Shown: piece by piece, positions 1 through 8,048 of the stretch
Numbering within the stretch: the stretch's first letter is position 1
Layout: each line of letters opens with the position of its first letter
Assembly: GCA_031253985.1 (NCBI GenBank)
Contig: JAIRVH010000042.1
Coordinates: 1 to 64,000, forward strand
Origin: Sphingobacterium sp.
Lineage (GTDB): Bacteria > Bacteroidota > Bacteroidia > Sphingobacteriales > Sphingobacteriaceae
DNA: 64,000 bases
Reading direction: 5' to 3'
The notes under the pieces: generated by a model
The model's database searches: none
Seen by the model: only the letters and a program-made list of their open reading frames with translations
What the model was told of the DNA's origin: nothing
Made by a program: the position numbers and the translations under genes

Positions 1-264
1 ATACTTCGCTTTGATACGGATGTGCCTGAGTTGTTTTATCATCATGGAAAACGCCAGGTAGTGGAAGTTCGGGCCAAGAAATACAGCCTTTGGCATATTT
101 ATCTCAATAATGCTTATGTCGGAAGTATTCAATATTACCCCTTCACTAAGCAGTTCAATTACCACCTTGAAGACAATGGCTTATTGACCGATGATCACGT
201 GCAAAAATATATCGCCATGATACAACGTGGGGAATTAAAGTGGATAAAGGACGATATTCGATGA
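1..264 (+). CDS. 3' end of a hypothetical protein (partial at window edge)
   Basis: The reading frame is open from the first base and ends at a TGA at 262-264, so this is the C-terminal ~87 residues of a gene that begins outside the window. An in-frame GTG at 22 is unlikely to be the real start, because the frame continues upstream without a stop. The fragment is rich in aromatic and charged residues (LYHH, KKYSLWHIYL, IQYYPFT), has no membrane segment, and matches no family I recognise. A hairpin follows at 291-315. Confidence 0.55.
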   Translation: MLRFDTDVPELFYHHGKRQVVEVRAKKYSLWHIYLNNAYVGSIQYYPFTKQFNYHLEDNGLLTDDHVQKYIAMIQRGELKWIKDDIR

Positions 265-290
265 AAAACGATATAAAAGGAATAAAAAAA

Positions 291-315
291 CCTTGAGTCT
301 GGGAGGATCTCAAGG
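291..315 (-). terminator. Stem-loop, terminator-like on the minus strand
   Basis: CCTTGAG (291-297) pairs perfectly with CTCAAGG (309-315) around an 11-nt loop. Seven A residues precede it on the plus strand, so read on the minus strand the stem is followed by a T run, as in an intrinsic terminator. On the plus strand it sits just after the partial gene ending at 264 but lacks a following T tract. Confidence 0.45.
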
Positions 316-870
316 CTTCCTAATTACTACCTATTTTTGAAAAGTACTATTAATACAATATCGAATCCTGTTTGGTTTTAAAAAAATTATTTCTAGCTAT
401 TGAGCACGCAGCACTAGCCGTCAAAAAGTTTTCTGTTACCGGATTTTTGACTATTGATGATCTAAGCACTAAAAAATATTTAACGTTGACAGATCAGCTG
501 TGAATGATCATAGAAGAACTCTTTGCCTAATGAGCAAAATTATCCCAAATAATCTAACGGTCTTTACAATAGAGGAATACCGAAAGCCGGTTTAAATTAG
601 GTGACGAAGCAATAAAATCTATAGATTCAGTTATAATATATCCGAAAAGCGAACTGTTTCTAAAATATATAGAATGTCCTAGACGTAAAAAATAGCTGCT
701 TTGCGATCGTGGCGGATGATATAGCGATTGATCGCAGAAATTTCAAACCATCAACCATGATCTTGTGTTTCACTACTGAAAGGTGTATATTGCAACTAAG
801 TCGTGATAGCAATAATCACTTCTATTGAAAAATTTATTGATTTATTTAACTGTCCTTAAAATAATAAAAT
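316..870. other. Gene-free stretch, no recognisable content
   Basis: AT-rich DNA with stops in all frames. I see no intact gene, tRNA, repeat shared with the rest of the window or clear promoter. It has the look of decayed coding sequence, but no protein family could be recognised. Confidence 0.4.
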
Positions 871-1401
871 ATGAAAATTATAGTAACCGCAATATTTATA
901 CTTTTGTTCGCAAACTCAGCGTTCTCCCAGTATTTTACCCTTGCGCCAACCGGTTTCATATCTAAGGAAAACCAGGATTATGCTGTTGTAGAAGTTCCAG
1001 GCACCAAACAGAAGGAGCTATACGATAATGTACTTAAGTCGATAAATAGTTTGTATTCCAATCCCAAAGATGGCTTGACTTTGATTCCTGGTCAGGCTAT
1101 TACTTTAGCAGGTTATAAAAATAAGGGACTTAAAACCTCTGGTTTCTCGAAGGCTTATTATGATGTGGATTATACCTTAACTTTTTTGTTTAAAGATGGA
1201 AAGATACGAATCAATAGCCCAACATTTAGTGCCCAAATTATGAATTACAACGGTACTTGGAATAAAATGAACGTGAAAAAATTTTATTTCAAGGGCAATG
1301 GTGAACCTAGAGGAGAGAAAAATCATCAGTACGTAAATACATACTTTAATGATTTGATCAAATCCATTCTTGATAAATCCGCCAACATCGAAAATTGGTA
1401 A
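871..1401 (+). CDS. Secreted DUF4468-like protein
   Basis: A 176-residue protein with an N-terminal signal peptide (MKIIVTAIFILLFANSAFS, cleavage near residue 19), so probably periplasmic or surface exposed. The mature part carries VVEVPG-x-KQKELYD near residues 39-52 and a YDVDYTLTFLFKDGKIRI segment near 117-134, the pattern of the Bacteroidota DUF4468 (TBP-like fold) family. The molecular function of that family is unknown. The gene stands alone: flanking DNA on both sides is decayed, and no operon partner is visible. The start is supported by the signal peptide beginning at its first residue. The family call comes from memory of the pattern. Confidence 0.7.
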   Translation: MKIIVTAIFILLFANSAFSQYFTLAPTGFISKENQDYAVVEVPGTKQKELYDNVLKSINSLYSNPKDGLTLIPGQAITLAGYKNKGLKTSGFSKAYYDVDYTLTFLFKDGKIRINSPTFSAQIMNYNGTWNKMNVKKFYFKGNGEPRGEKNHQYVNTYFNDLIKSILDKSANIENW

Positions 1402-1710
1402 ATCTGATCTATCAAAATAATTCTGTTAATTATACTTAAAATATACCTATACCTGCAGGAAAGGGAAGTAGTGAATTTATTGCCATTGAACAAACAGTTG
1501 ACAATTCAATTAGGTAGTACTTACGCCTTTTATTGATTTGGACAAACAATATCATATTGAATTGGAATCTCTTTTACTGACTTTTTACAACGATTAAACA
1601 ACGGACAAGAATGGTTCAAATGAAACTTATTACCAGAAGAGCGTCAGAGGCCCTAAACGTATTGTCAATAGTGGGGCTGACATTAATAAACGGGTGTTGG
1701 ATAGCTAAAA
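1402..1710. other. Gene-free stretch, no recognisable content
   Basis: No credible ORF, hairpin or repeat seen between the secreted DUF4468-like gene and the first copy of the flanking repeat at 1711. Likely decayed sequence. Confidence 0.35.
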
Positions 1711-1996
1711 TAATGGCGTTGGAAATTTCCAAGTTTTCGGTTAGGAAGAAACGTTTTAAGGTATCGAAAATTTTTGAATAGAATTAACAACTGATATCTC
1801 AAAATAATTTAGCAAGCTTTACAGAGTCTGTAGAGTAACTATTTTGGTAAATTCATAAGTAGTTCCTTTGCAGGTACTTCTTGAATTTTACCATCAACCT
1901 TTACCACCAAACTTTCAGCCTTTGCAGCACTTTCTTTTGCCAATTTTCGTAAAGCCTTTTGCACTCCTATCATTATGGTATTTCGATTTTAGTGTT
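1711..1996. repeat. Flanking direct repeat, copy 1 (broken antitoxin-like gene on minus strand)
   Basis: From TAATGGCGTTGG at 1711 to the TTTTAGTGTT ending at 1996 this segment is nearly identical to 5069-5401. It carries a minus-strand version of the 60-residue gene intact at 5196-5378, but about 48 bp corresponding to that gene's N-terminal region (between GCACTCCTA and CATTAT) are deleted, so this copy is a remnant. The two copies lie in direct orientation about 3.4 kb apart and bracket the Rpn nuclease and the Rhs remnant, and could support recombination that deletes or duplicates the block. Confidence 0.8.
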
Positions 1997-2053
1997 ACTT
2001 TCCTACTTTTGTTTTTTTTACTAATTAATTTAGTATTTTTGAATTTATTATTG

Positions 2054-2061
2054 TATATTTG
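2054..2061 (+). promoter_or_regulatory. Bacteroidota -7 box upstream of the Rpn gene
   Basis: TATATTTG fits the Bacteroidota -7 consensus TAnnTTTG and lies 24 bp before the ATG at 2086. I do not see a correctly spaced -33 TTTG, so this is a probable rather than certain promoter. Confidence 0.4.
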
Positions 2062-2085
2062 CTTGATAACCAATTAATAAATATT

Positions 2086-3045
2086 ATGGCTAGATCAAAA
2101 AAGCACTTGGGTAGGTATGTAGATCCACGTACCGATTTCGGTTGGAAATTTTACTTTGGTAGGGAGGACAACAAAATCTTACTAATTGAGTTTCTCAATA
2201 GTCTATTTCATGGAGAGAAGATAATTTCGGATCTAAGATATAAGCCTGTAGAACATGATGGTGATTATGAGGAAATGCGTCGTGTTGTATTTGATTTACA
2301 TTGTATCGGCAGCGATGGTGAGGTTTTCATCATTGAGATGCAGCAGCTCTTTCAAGAATTTTTTAAGGACCGTGCAGTGTACTATACCTCCAGTCTCATC
2401 AATAAACAATTAGCGCGAGGAAAGAAGGGTAGTGATTATTACCTACCGGAGGTTTACTTTATTGGTATTTTGGAGTTTGATATGGATAGAAATGGAAGTT
2501 CTGGTATATCCAATGTCACAGAACGTTCTTATTTCTATGATGTGGCGCTGTGTGACAAATTGACCAAAGAAATATTCTATGATAAATTGGGATATAAAAT
2601 GATTTCGCTTCCATTATTTAATAAACAGTCGGAAGAACTAAAGACAGTTATGGATCAGTGGTTGTACTTACTTAAACACTTGAGTACCATGGATAGATTG
2701 CCAACATTTTTGGATAAACGAATATTTGGTCTTATCTTTGAGATAGGAGAGATAGGTAAACTAACGGAGGAGGAGCTAATGTCATACGAAGCAAGTTTAA
2801 AACATAAGCGTGATGCTGAGAGCGTATTTAATTCGGCCAAGAAATCAGGAGAAGCTTTAGGTCACGCTAAAGGCCTAGCAGAAGGTAAAGCTAAAGGCCT
2901 AGCGGAAGGTAAAGCCCAGGGCCTAGCAGAAGGGGAGCGCAAAAAAGCTCTTGAGACTGCTAAAGCATTTAAGGAAATGGGATTACCTATAGCTGATATT
3001 GCTAAAGGCACAGGACTTTCAGTCAAAGAGGTCGAAAATATCTAA
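2086..3045 (+). CDS. Rpn-family recombination-promoting nuclease (PD-(D/E)XK)
   Basis: The ATG at 2086 is chosen over an upstream TTG at 2059 because the family typically begins near MARSKKHLGRYVDPRTDFGW, giving 319 residues. The pattern V-F-D70 followed by F-I-I-E84-M-Q86 fits the PD-(D/E)XK core of the PDDEXK_2/Rpn group, related to E. coli RpnA-E, DNA endonucleases that promote RecA-independent recombination and are often annotated as transposases. The C-terminal tail contains three tandem 24-bp units (2866-2937) encoding AKGLAEGK-type octapeptides, then a small helical segment. The gene lies between two direct repeats (1711-1996 and 5069-5401). No terminal inverted repeats or target duplications are visible, so independent mobility is not shown. 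Confidence 0.85.
   Translation: MARSKKHLGRYVDPRTDFGWKFYFGREDNKILLIEFLNSLFHGEKIISDLRYKPVEHDGDYEEMRRVVFDLHCIGSDGEVFIIEMQQLFQEFFKDRAVYYTSSLINKQLARGKKGSDYYLPEVYFIGILEFDMDRNGSSGISNVTERSYFYDVALCDKLTKEIFYDKLGYKMISLPLFNKQSEELKTVMDQWLYLLKHLSTMDRLPTFLDKRIFGLIFEIGEIGKLTEEELMSYEASLKHKRDAESVFNSAKKSGEALGHAKGLAEGKAKGLAEGKAQGLAEGERKKALETAKAFKEMGLPIADIAKGTGLSVKEVENI
2866..2937 (+). repeat. Three tandem 24-bp units inside the Rpn gene
   Basis: Units at 2866-2889, 2890-2913 and 2914-2937 share the core GGCCTAGC(A/G)GAAGG and encode the repeated octapeptide AKGLAEGK with small changes in the last unit. Such in-frame repeats are common in the C-terminal tails of this family, and the unit number can vary by slippage without breaking the frame. 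Confidence 0.8.
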
Positions 3046-3394
3046 GTTTCGTTATTGGAGGGCTGTCCCACTAAGTGTACAAATAAAGATTACGCAGTTC
3101 AGCTATGTTCCCTATAACTGGACTCTGTTTCCATATAGAGTTAAGAACTGATTTAGGATAATGTTCAATTATAAATAGGAATTGCTCATTTTTCTGGAGA
3201 TCTCTCTCAAAACCAAGTATATAGATTTCTCTAAAATAATCTCGCGATCTTTACAATAGATGAACATCCCAAGCTGATTAGAATTAGGCGACAAAGCATT
3301 TAGCCAATATTGCCTCCCGTGGCGGTTAACGAAGGATGCTTCTTTTTATTTAATTTTTTACTTTATTGTCTTATTATAGCTGTTGATTAAATCA
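3046..3394. other. Gene-free stretch, decayed
   Basis: No intact gene. A short piece around 3290-3320 (GCGACAAAGCATTTAGCCAA and following bases) resembles the DNA just upstream of the dispersed repeat copy at 29084, suggesting the repeat unit once extended further left. Confidence 0.35.
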
Positions 3395-3625
3395 GCTACG
3401 GTTTCCCGTAACCAGCCCTACTTTCAAACCAAACCTTAGCCCTACAATTTGTAATAATCTTGAAAGTTAATAGCCTTAAACATATTAATTCGGCATTCCA
3501 CAACCAATTCTAATATTCCAATAGCGGCCAATGTTGTCATCGGCACCACGGTCTTTAGCGATATAGGAGCGAGCTATGTAGATTTCTTTGGCGGACGCTC
3601 TACCAGCTATGAGAAGAAAATTTAG
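3395..3625 (+). repeat. Dispersed repeat, copy A (UPF0145 gene fragment)
   Basis: Shares GCTACGGTTTCCCGTAACC, the CTACTTTCAAACC block, TTTGTAATAATCTTGAAAG and the segment AATGTTGTCATCGGCACC with copies at 22293 and 29084. Relative to those copies about 80 bp in the middle are missing, and the part encoding a UPF0145 (YbjQ-like) protein is reduced to a fragment around its FSDIGASYVDFFGGRS motif, which stops soon after. It is a pseudogene remnant. Confidence 0.75.
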
Positions 3626-3704
3626 CGCTGCCAAACCTTAAAAAGACAACCAAGATATGAAGATACAATTGACAATGATTGTCCTGCTGAGATGTTGTGC
3701 AACG

Positions 3705-4360
3705 TGATAATTATTATCCGTTTGGCAAGCGTAAAGTTGTGGGTATAATAAATATCTTTACAATGGTAAGGAGATCCAGGGCGAGCTTGGTGAAACTATG
3801 ATTATGGCGCTCGTTTTTATGATGCGGAAGTTGGTAGGTGGTCCGTAGTCGCTCCGGCAGCGGAAATCTATTAGTCTTATTCACCATACAATTATGTTCT
3901 TAATAGCCCAATCGGTAAATTAGATCCGAATGGGATGTGGGAGAAAAATGACTATGGAGGCTGGTCTACCAATGACCCTAAAGATATTGCCGAATTCCTT
4001 CTGCAAAATTAGGGGAAAGATAAGGGGGAAGATCCACCTAAGAAAAGAAATCAAGAAAACAAAGGAACTGAGAAGAAAGACGACAAGAAGAAAGAAGCTG
4101 AAAATACTCTCCTAAAAGAAAAAGCAGGTAAGGATAAAGCAATGTCTACAGCCTTTACTTTGATAATGTGTTTGCTGGAAAATTTGAAAATCTCTTTTCT
4201 GCAGAACACACCAAAGGAGCAAGACCAAGTACCTTAGGTAAGCATCAAAGAGGACAATCTAGAAGAGCAGCAGATAGGGGGGAGAAAAAAGAGAATCTTT
4301 ACCTCCAAGAAAAAGACACCTAATTGGAATGGTCCATGGCCTCCAAAAAAATAGTTATTT
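3705..4360 (+). pseudogene. Frame-broken C-terminal end of an Rhs/polymorphic toxin
   Basis: Reading across three frames recovers the Rhs-associated core almost completely: DNYYPFGKRKVV, then NKYLYNGKEIQGELGE, then YDYGARFYDAEVGRWSVV, SPYNYVLNSPIGKLDPNGM. This is the conserved end of Rhs/YD-repeat proteins, after which the variable toxin domain starts. Downstream, lysine-rich sequence and an RPSTLGKHQRGQSRR segment (about 4222-4270) look like the end of a polymorphic toxin, also frame-broken. At least three frameshifts and an in-frame TAG mean no functional product. The Sel1-repeat gene starts 3 bp after it, the usual place of an immunity gene. Confidence 0.8.
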
Positions 4361-4363
4361 AAT

Positions 4364-4810
4364 ATGGCAAAAGGAGATAAATTATATTTTAAAGCTCTCG
4401 AAGAAGCGGGTAAAAATACTGAGATAGGAAATTCAAATGCACTTGAGTTATTACAGAAAGCAATCGACAAGAATAACAGTAAAGCGCAATATGCTTTAGC
4501 GACTTGGTATCTATATGGGAAAAACGTTAAAAAAGATTATAAAGTAGCCGTCAAGCTATTGTTAGATTCATCCCTTCAGAACAATGAACTGGCCTGTTTC
4601 GATTTAGCTGTATGTTATGAGAATGGTTTTGGAGTAAAAAAGAATACGAAAAAAGCTTTCTTGTTTTATTCAAAAGCTATTTTACTTGGTGAGAAACAAT
4701 CTATTTATGAGGTTGGTCGGTGCTATTATTATGGCATTGGGGTTAATAAAAATCTGGAGTTGGCTAGCGTATATCTTGATATAGCTAGTTTGTATGGAAT
4801 AGAAACCTAA
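4364..4810 (+). CDS. Sel1-like repeat protein, candidate immunity protein
   Basis: A 148-residue soluble protein built of Sel1-like (SLR/TPR-type) helical repeats. The signature A-x-Y-x-L-A-x-x-Y-x-x-G-x-x-V-x-K-D/N-x-x-x-A is visible near residues 38-62, ending KNVKKDYKVAVKLL, and again near 75-98 and 110-133 (GFGVKKNTKKAF, GIGVNKNLELAS). SLR proteins are scaffolds for protein-protein contacts. Its position directly after a decayed Rhs toxin end suggests it was that toxin's immunity protein, retained after the toxin died. This is inference from position; there is no signal peptide, so a cytoplasmic location is expected. Confidence 0.75.
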   Translation: MAKGDKLYFKALEEAGKNTEIGNSNALELLQKAIDKNNSKAQYALATWYLYGKNVKKDYKVAVKLLLDSSLQNNELACFDLAVCYENGFGVKKNTKKAFLFYSKAILLGEKQSIYEVGRCYYYGIGVNKNLELASVYLDIASLYGIET

Positions 4811-5068
4811 TTAGGCTTATTGAAACTATCTTCAAAAGTAATAGTCGCTATGCTTCATGGGCAAAGCTATCGAATCTATAATGATTAAGATAAATCTCGA
4901 TTATCAAATTATTATCCATAATTTGTAAGCTTATTTCTAGTGAGAGAATTAGCATTCCAGCTTTTCCGATATATGGCTAAAATCAATAATTTGAGGATAG
5001 GTTCAAACTTGATAGCGGCTTTTAGATTTTGGTTAATTATCCAATGACACAGTTCAAGTTACACTCCC

Positions 5069-5401
5069 TAATGGCGTTGGAAATTTCTAAGTTTTCGGTT
5101 AGGAAGAAACGTTTTGAGGTATCGAAAATTTTTGTATAGAATTAACAACTGATATCTCAAATAATCTAGCAAGCTTTACAGAGCCTGTAAAGTAACTATT
5201 TTGGTAAATTCATAAGTAGTTCCTTTGCAGGTACTTCTTGAATTTTACCATCAACTTTTACCACCAAACTCTCACCCTTTGCAGCACTTTCTTCTGCCAA
5301 TTTTCGTAAAGCCTTTTGCACTCCTAAACGAACTCGTTCAGCAAGATTGATATTTTCAATAATTACCTTATCGTTCATTATCGTATTTCGATTTTAGTGT
5401 T
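5069..5401. repeat. Flanking direct repeat, copy 2 (complete)
   Basis: Near-identical to 1711-1996 but about 48 bp longer, because here the small minus-strand gene is intact. Both copies start at TAATGGCGTTGG and end at TTTTAGTGTT, and the sequence outside those points differs. The pair brackets the Rpn nuclease, the Rhs remnant and the Sel1-repeat gene. Confidence 0.8.
5196..5378 (-). CDS. Small antitoxin-like partner of a zeta-type toxin
   Basis: A 60-residue protein, MNDKVIIENINLAERVRLG at its N-terminus, then a basic helix (KALRKLAEESAAKG) and a short beta region with VVKVDGKIQEVPAKELL. It overlaps by 11 bp the downstream end of a zeta-toxin-like gene that lies before it on the same strand, the arrangement of small proteins paired with COG4185-type ATPases in Bacteroidota. 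The overlap implies translational coupling, and a role as antitoxin or stabiliser is inferred from that pairing only. A broken second copy lies at 1711-1996. Confidence 0.6.
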   Translation of the reverse strand: MNDKVIIENINLAERVRLGVQKALRKLAEESAAKGESLVVKVDGKIQEVPAKELLMNLPK

Positions 5402-5775
5402 GACCAAATTTCGCTATTTGAAACGAATTCTCCAAATTTATCACCTTGAGCAATTATTTCGGGTATTAGATCCATGTTATCAAAAACCAGCCATCGATCA
5501 CATATCGGAATATAAATGTTAAACAGGTTTTCTAAACCACGATGATATCGTCTTTCTATCACATCAGATGGAATATTGTGTCCCCCGTTTTCTACTCTCT
5601 TCTTTACACGTTGTACAGCTAGTGAAGGTGAGTCGATGCGCTCCAACATAATTCGTCCAGCTGATACAGCTACGCTTTGCGGGTTGAAAGGAGAAATACC
5701 TGCTGCTATGTTGTCATCATTTACAAATTCTCTGGAAAATAATGTCGAATTATTTAGAAAAAGAATTGGTATATT
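5368..5775 (-). pseudogene. Zeta-toxin-like (COG4185) fragment lacking the P-loop
   Basis: In the open frame from 5775 downward the sequence reads REFVNDDNIAAGISPFNPQS, VAVSAGRIMLERI, then RVENGGHNIPSDVIERRYHR and NLFNIYIPICDRWLVFDN. These are the middle and end of zeta-toxin-like ABC-type ATPases, which phosphorylate small sugar or nucleotide substrates. The N-terminal strand and GxxxxGK[S/T] P-loop that should precede FVNDDN are absent: a TAG at 5776-5778 closes the frame, and I find no P-loop in the other frames up to 5950. The ATG at 5649 would give only a 93-residue fragment. The gene is therefore probably dead, although its small partner remains intact. Confidence 0.75.
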
Positions 5776-5950
5776 AACCTATCTGTTCTATTTTTGCTCC
5801 ACGCGATACTGTTCCTCTGAACAAGTCATTAAAAGTCCTTTCTGAAGTTGACTGATCGACTGCCATCAGCTAGAGATATGGAGTGAAGATCGCAATTTTA
5901 ACCAGTAATGAACATAAACTGAAAATCACATCAAATTATTGCAAACATAA

Positions 5951-7006
5951 ATGAACCAGGTTTTTAAACTCACCATATTTGTATTAACAATACTATTTAT
6001 TCCTCATTATTCTTCTGCACAAAAGAAAGCGGATTACGTAGAAAAAATTGACAATTTATTAAAAAACCGAAATCCCAGAGATTTTAACGGAGTGGTTTAT
6101 ATCCAGCAGAACGGAAAATTAAAATATGCAAAAACCTATGGATTTGCCGATTTTGATAAGAGAACACCTCTAAAAATCAACGACCATTTTTCTACAATGT
6201 CCATTGCCAAACAATTTACAGCGGCCCTTATTTTACGGCAGGTAGAACAGGGTACGATCGATCTGCAGGTACCTATTCGCAAATATCTGCCAGATTTTAA
6301 ATATGCCTGGGCGGATACCGTTACTGTTCATCAGTTGTTAAACAATACTTCGGGATTGAATAGTGACAGTATGGACGAACCCCTGAAGTTTAAACCGGGT
6401 TCTGCTTTTAGTTATTCAAACATAGGATATTATGTGGCGGGACTGGTCCTGGAGAAGCAGAGTGGTGAAAAATTTGAAAAACTTGTTGCTGAATTGTTTA
6501 AAGAGTGCAAAATGAACGGGAGTTATTACCCCAACGAAACAAATAGTAAATTTTTAGTGAAAGGACACACGATCAAAAGCGACAGGAGTTTCGTCCTTAA
6601 GGAAAAATCAGGATTTGATGCGACTCACTGCTTTGGAAGTCACCTAATCGTTACTGCGCCTGACTTAGCTCTTTGGAACGAATGCTTGCACAAGGGAAAA
6701 GTTTTGAAGCCTGAAACCTATAAAATGATGACTGATTATGTAATCACCGCTGTACATCCAGTTTTCGGTGACGAACCCATTGGTTATGCATATGGTTTAC
6801 GAATAAATGACAAGGCTGATATTTATGAAATTGGACATACTGGCTTTCACCCAGCGGAAGGTTTTACAGCTGTAAATCTGTATTATCCGAAAACCAACAC
6901 GAACATTGTCATTATGGAGAATGTGGGCAATGAAAATTTTGACATCGCCTATTTTTACGAGCAGAAAATCAGGGACATAATAAAACAAAGTACGCTTTTA
7001 AGATAA
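5951..7006 (+). CDS. Secreted serine hydrolase, beta-lactamase/DD-peptidase family
   Basis: A 351-residue protein with a signal peptide (MNQVFKLTIFVLTILFIP...SSA, cleavage near residue 23). It shows the class C beta-lactamase/PBP4*-like motifs in order: S84-I-A-K87 with the nucleophile serine, Y154-S-N156, and a late HTG motif near 295. The family (Pfam Beta-lactamase, PF00144) hydrolyses amide or ester bonds in D-amino-acid peptides, beta-lactams or small esters; the substrate here is not predictable. It acts outside the cytoplasm. The cut-off alpha/beta hydrolase follows 9 bp later on the same strand, so the two probably formed an operon before the second was disrupted. Confidence 0.85.
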   Translation: MNQVFKLTIFVLTILFIPHYSSAQKKADYVEKIDNLLKNRNPRDFNGVVYIQQNGKLKYAKTYGFADFDKRTPLKINDHFSTMSIAKQFTAALILRQVEQGTIDLQVPIRKYLPDFKYAWADTVTVHQLLNNTSGLNSDSMDEPLKFKPGSAFSYSNIGYYVAGLVLEKQSGEKFEKLVAELFKECKMNGSYYPNETNSKFLVKGHTIKSDRSFVLKEKSGFDATHCFGSHLIVTAPDLALWNECLHKGKVLKPETYKMMTDYVITAVHPVFGDEPIGYAYGLRINDKADIYEIGHTGFHPAEGFTAVNLYYPKTNTNIVIMENVGNENFDIAYFYEQKIRDIIKQSTLLR

Positions 7007-7015
7007 GCCGCTTCT

Positions 7016-7360
7016 ATGAGAAAAATGCTTTTATTGATTTGCTGTTTAGTGTCATTAGTAGTAAATGCAGAGACCGGGCGTACCATTTATTCAAAATCTT
7101 ACGGACAGCGTAAAGATCCTGCAATTATATTTATTCAAGGCGGACCGAGTGGAAATTCAACACTTTTTGCGGGGACGACCGCTGAAACGCTAGCAAGCAA
7201 AGGATTTTATGTCATCGTTTACGACAGACGTGGTGAAGGTCGCTCTATTGACAGCACTGCAAAATTATCCTTATGGAATTATTCAACTGACACGGTTTTT
7301 GTTACAGTCTCATCTACAGCCATGAATGTTCCCAGAAATGTGTTACAATACCAGACTTAG
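7016..7360 (+). pseudogene. 5' part of an alpha/beta hydrolase, truncated at the lanthipeptide cluster
   Basis: The first ~90 residues are a normal start of a secreted alpha/beta hydrolase: signal peptide MRKMLLLICCLVSLVVNA, then the oxyanion region IIFIQGGPSGNS and the strand FYVIVYDRRGEGRS. The catalytic GxSxG, Asp and His that should follow are missing. After about 7290-7313 the frame runs into DNA that is the antisense of the adjacent glycosyltransferase gene and ends at a chance stop. The rest of the hydrolase is not elsewhere in the window. The break marks the left edge of the AT-rich biosynthetic cluster. Confidence 0.8.
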
Positions 7361-7985
7361 TAAATGACTTTGCCTGTCTGATTTCACTGTAATCGTATTC
7401 AAAAACCTCTTTAACTTCTATTAAGCTAAAATCTATATTTTTAAACTTTGATAATGTTTGTCTCATTCTATATGGACCAGAATATTGGGGAGTAAAATAA
7501 TTTTCTCTATCACCACTCAAATATATTGTATTTATATCTTTTACAATTTCTAAAAAGAAATTTTCATTTGGTATTCCAGCAAAAAACTCCGATGCTATGG
7601 TGTAATTACATGGATCAACTAATACAAAACCTTTTGTTTCCTCATTAAATAAAGACATAAAACCGTCTACATTATTTAAATGGATGTCCCAGTCAATGTA
7701 TATACCACCATAATGATGAACTAAAAGATATCTAGAGATATCTGCGGCTTCGGCATGATTTCTAGCATTTGAAAATGCATTATATGCCCAAGGGTAATTA
7801 TTATTTATGAATATTGCCAATTTATAGTCGTCCCAATATCGGATATCGAAATTTTCTTTTTCCATCAAACAATTCCATGAACTAACACATTGCTCAACAA
7901 GCCTAGAAGGGGTCTCCCCACATATTTGGTGGATGATTTTTGGAACCATGCTCAAAATTGTATAATTGAAATTAGTAAATACCAT
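7314..7985 (-). CDS. Glycosyltransferase with DXD motif (GT32-like)
   Basis: A 223-residue protein with the hallmarks of the 'glycosyltransferase sugar-binding region containing DXD' family: VPKIIHQICGETPS at residues 14-27, the helix HAEAADISRYLLVHHYGG at 78-95 and the metal/sugar-nucleotide motif D98-W-D100. Members transfer hexoses from nucleotide sugars. The start may be the ATG at 7985 or the methionine at residue 13, since the family normally begins at IPKIIHQ. It is transcribed divergently from the next gene with 63 bp between them. Its place at the edge of the lanthipeptide cluster suggests that it glycosylates the peptide, but it could serve another substrate. Confidence 0.75.
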   Translation of the reverse strand: MVFTNFNYTILSMVPKIIHQICGETPSRLVEQCVSSWNCLMEKENFDIRYWDDYKLAIFINNNYPWAYNAFSNARNHAEAADISRYLLVHHYGGIYIDWDIHLNNVDGFMSLFNEETKGFVLVDPCNYTIASEFFAGIPNENFFLEIVKDINTIYLSGDRENYFTPQYSGPYRMRQTLSKFKNIDFSLIEVKEVFEYDYSEIRQAKSFTKSGIVTHFWEHSWL

Positions 7986-8048
7986 TGTTTTTGTAAATAT
8001 ATATAATTATATTTATTTAAATATAAACCAAATATATATACTATAGAA

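Noticed and set aside
1868..2077. 69-codon hydrophobic ORF
   Set aside because: It is the antisense of the broken antitoxin-like repeat plus a T-rich leader, and overlaps the promoter of the Rpn gene; composition is low complexity.
2086..3045. Rpn gene as part of a complete transposon
   Set aside because: No terminal inverted repeats or target duplications; the flanking repeats are direct and unrelated to known insertion sequences.
3930..4115. 61-codon plus-strand ORF
   Set aside because: It is an out-of-frame reading of the Rhs core and lysine-rich toxin remnant; the sensible protein lies in other frames.
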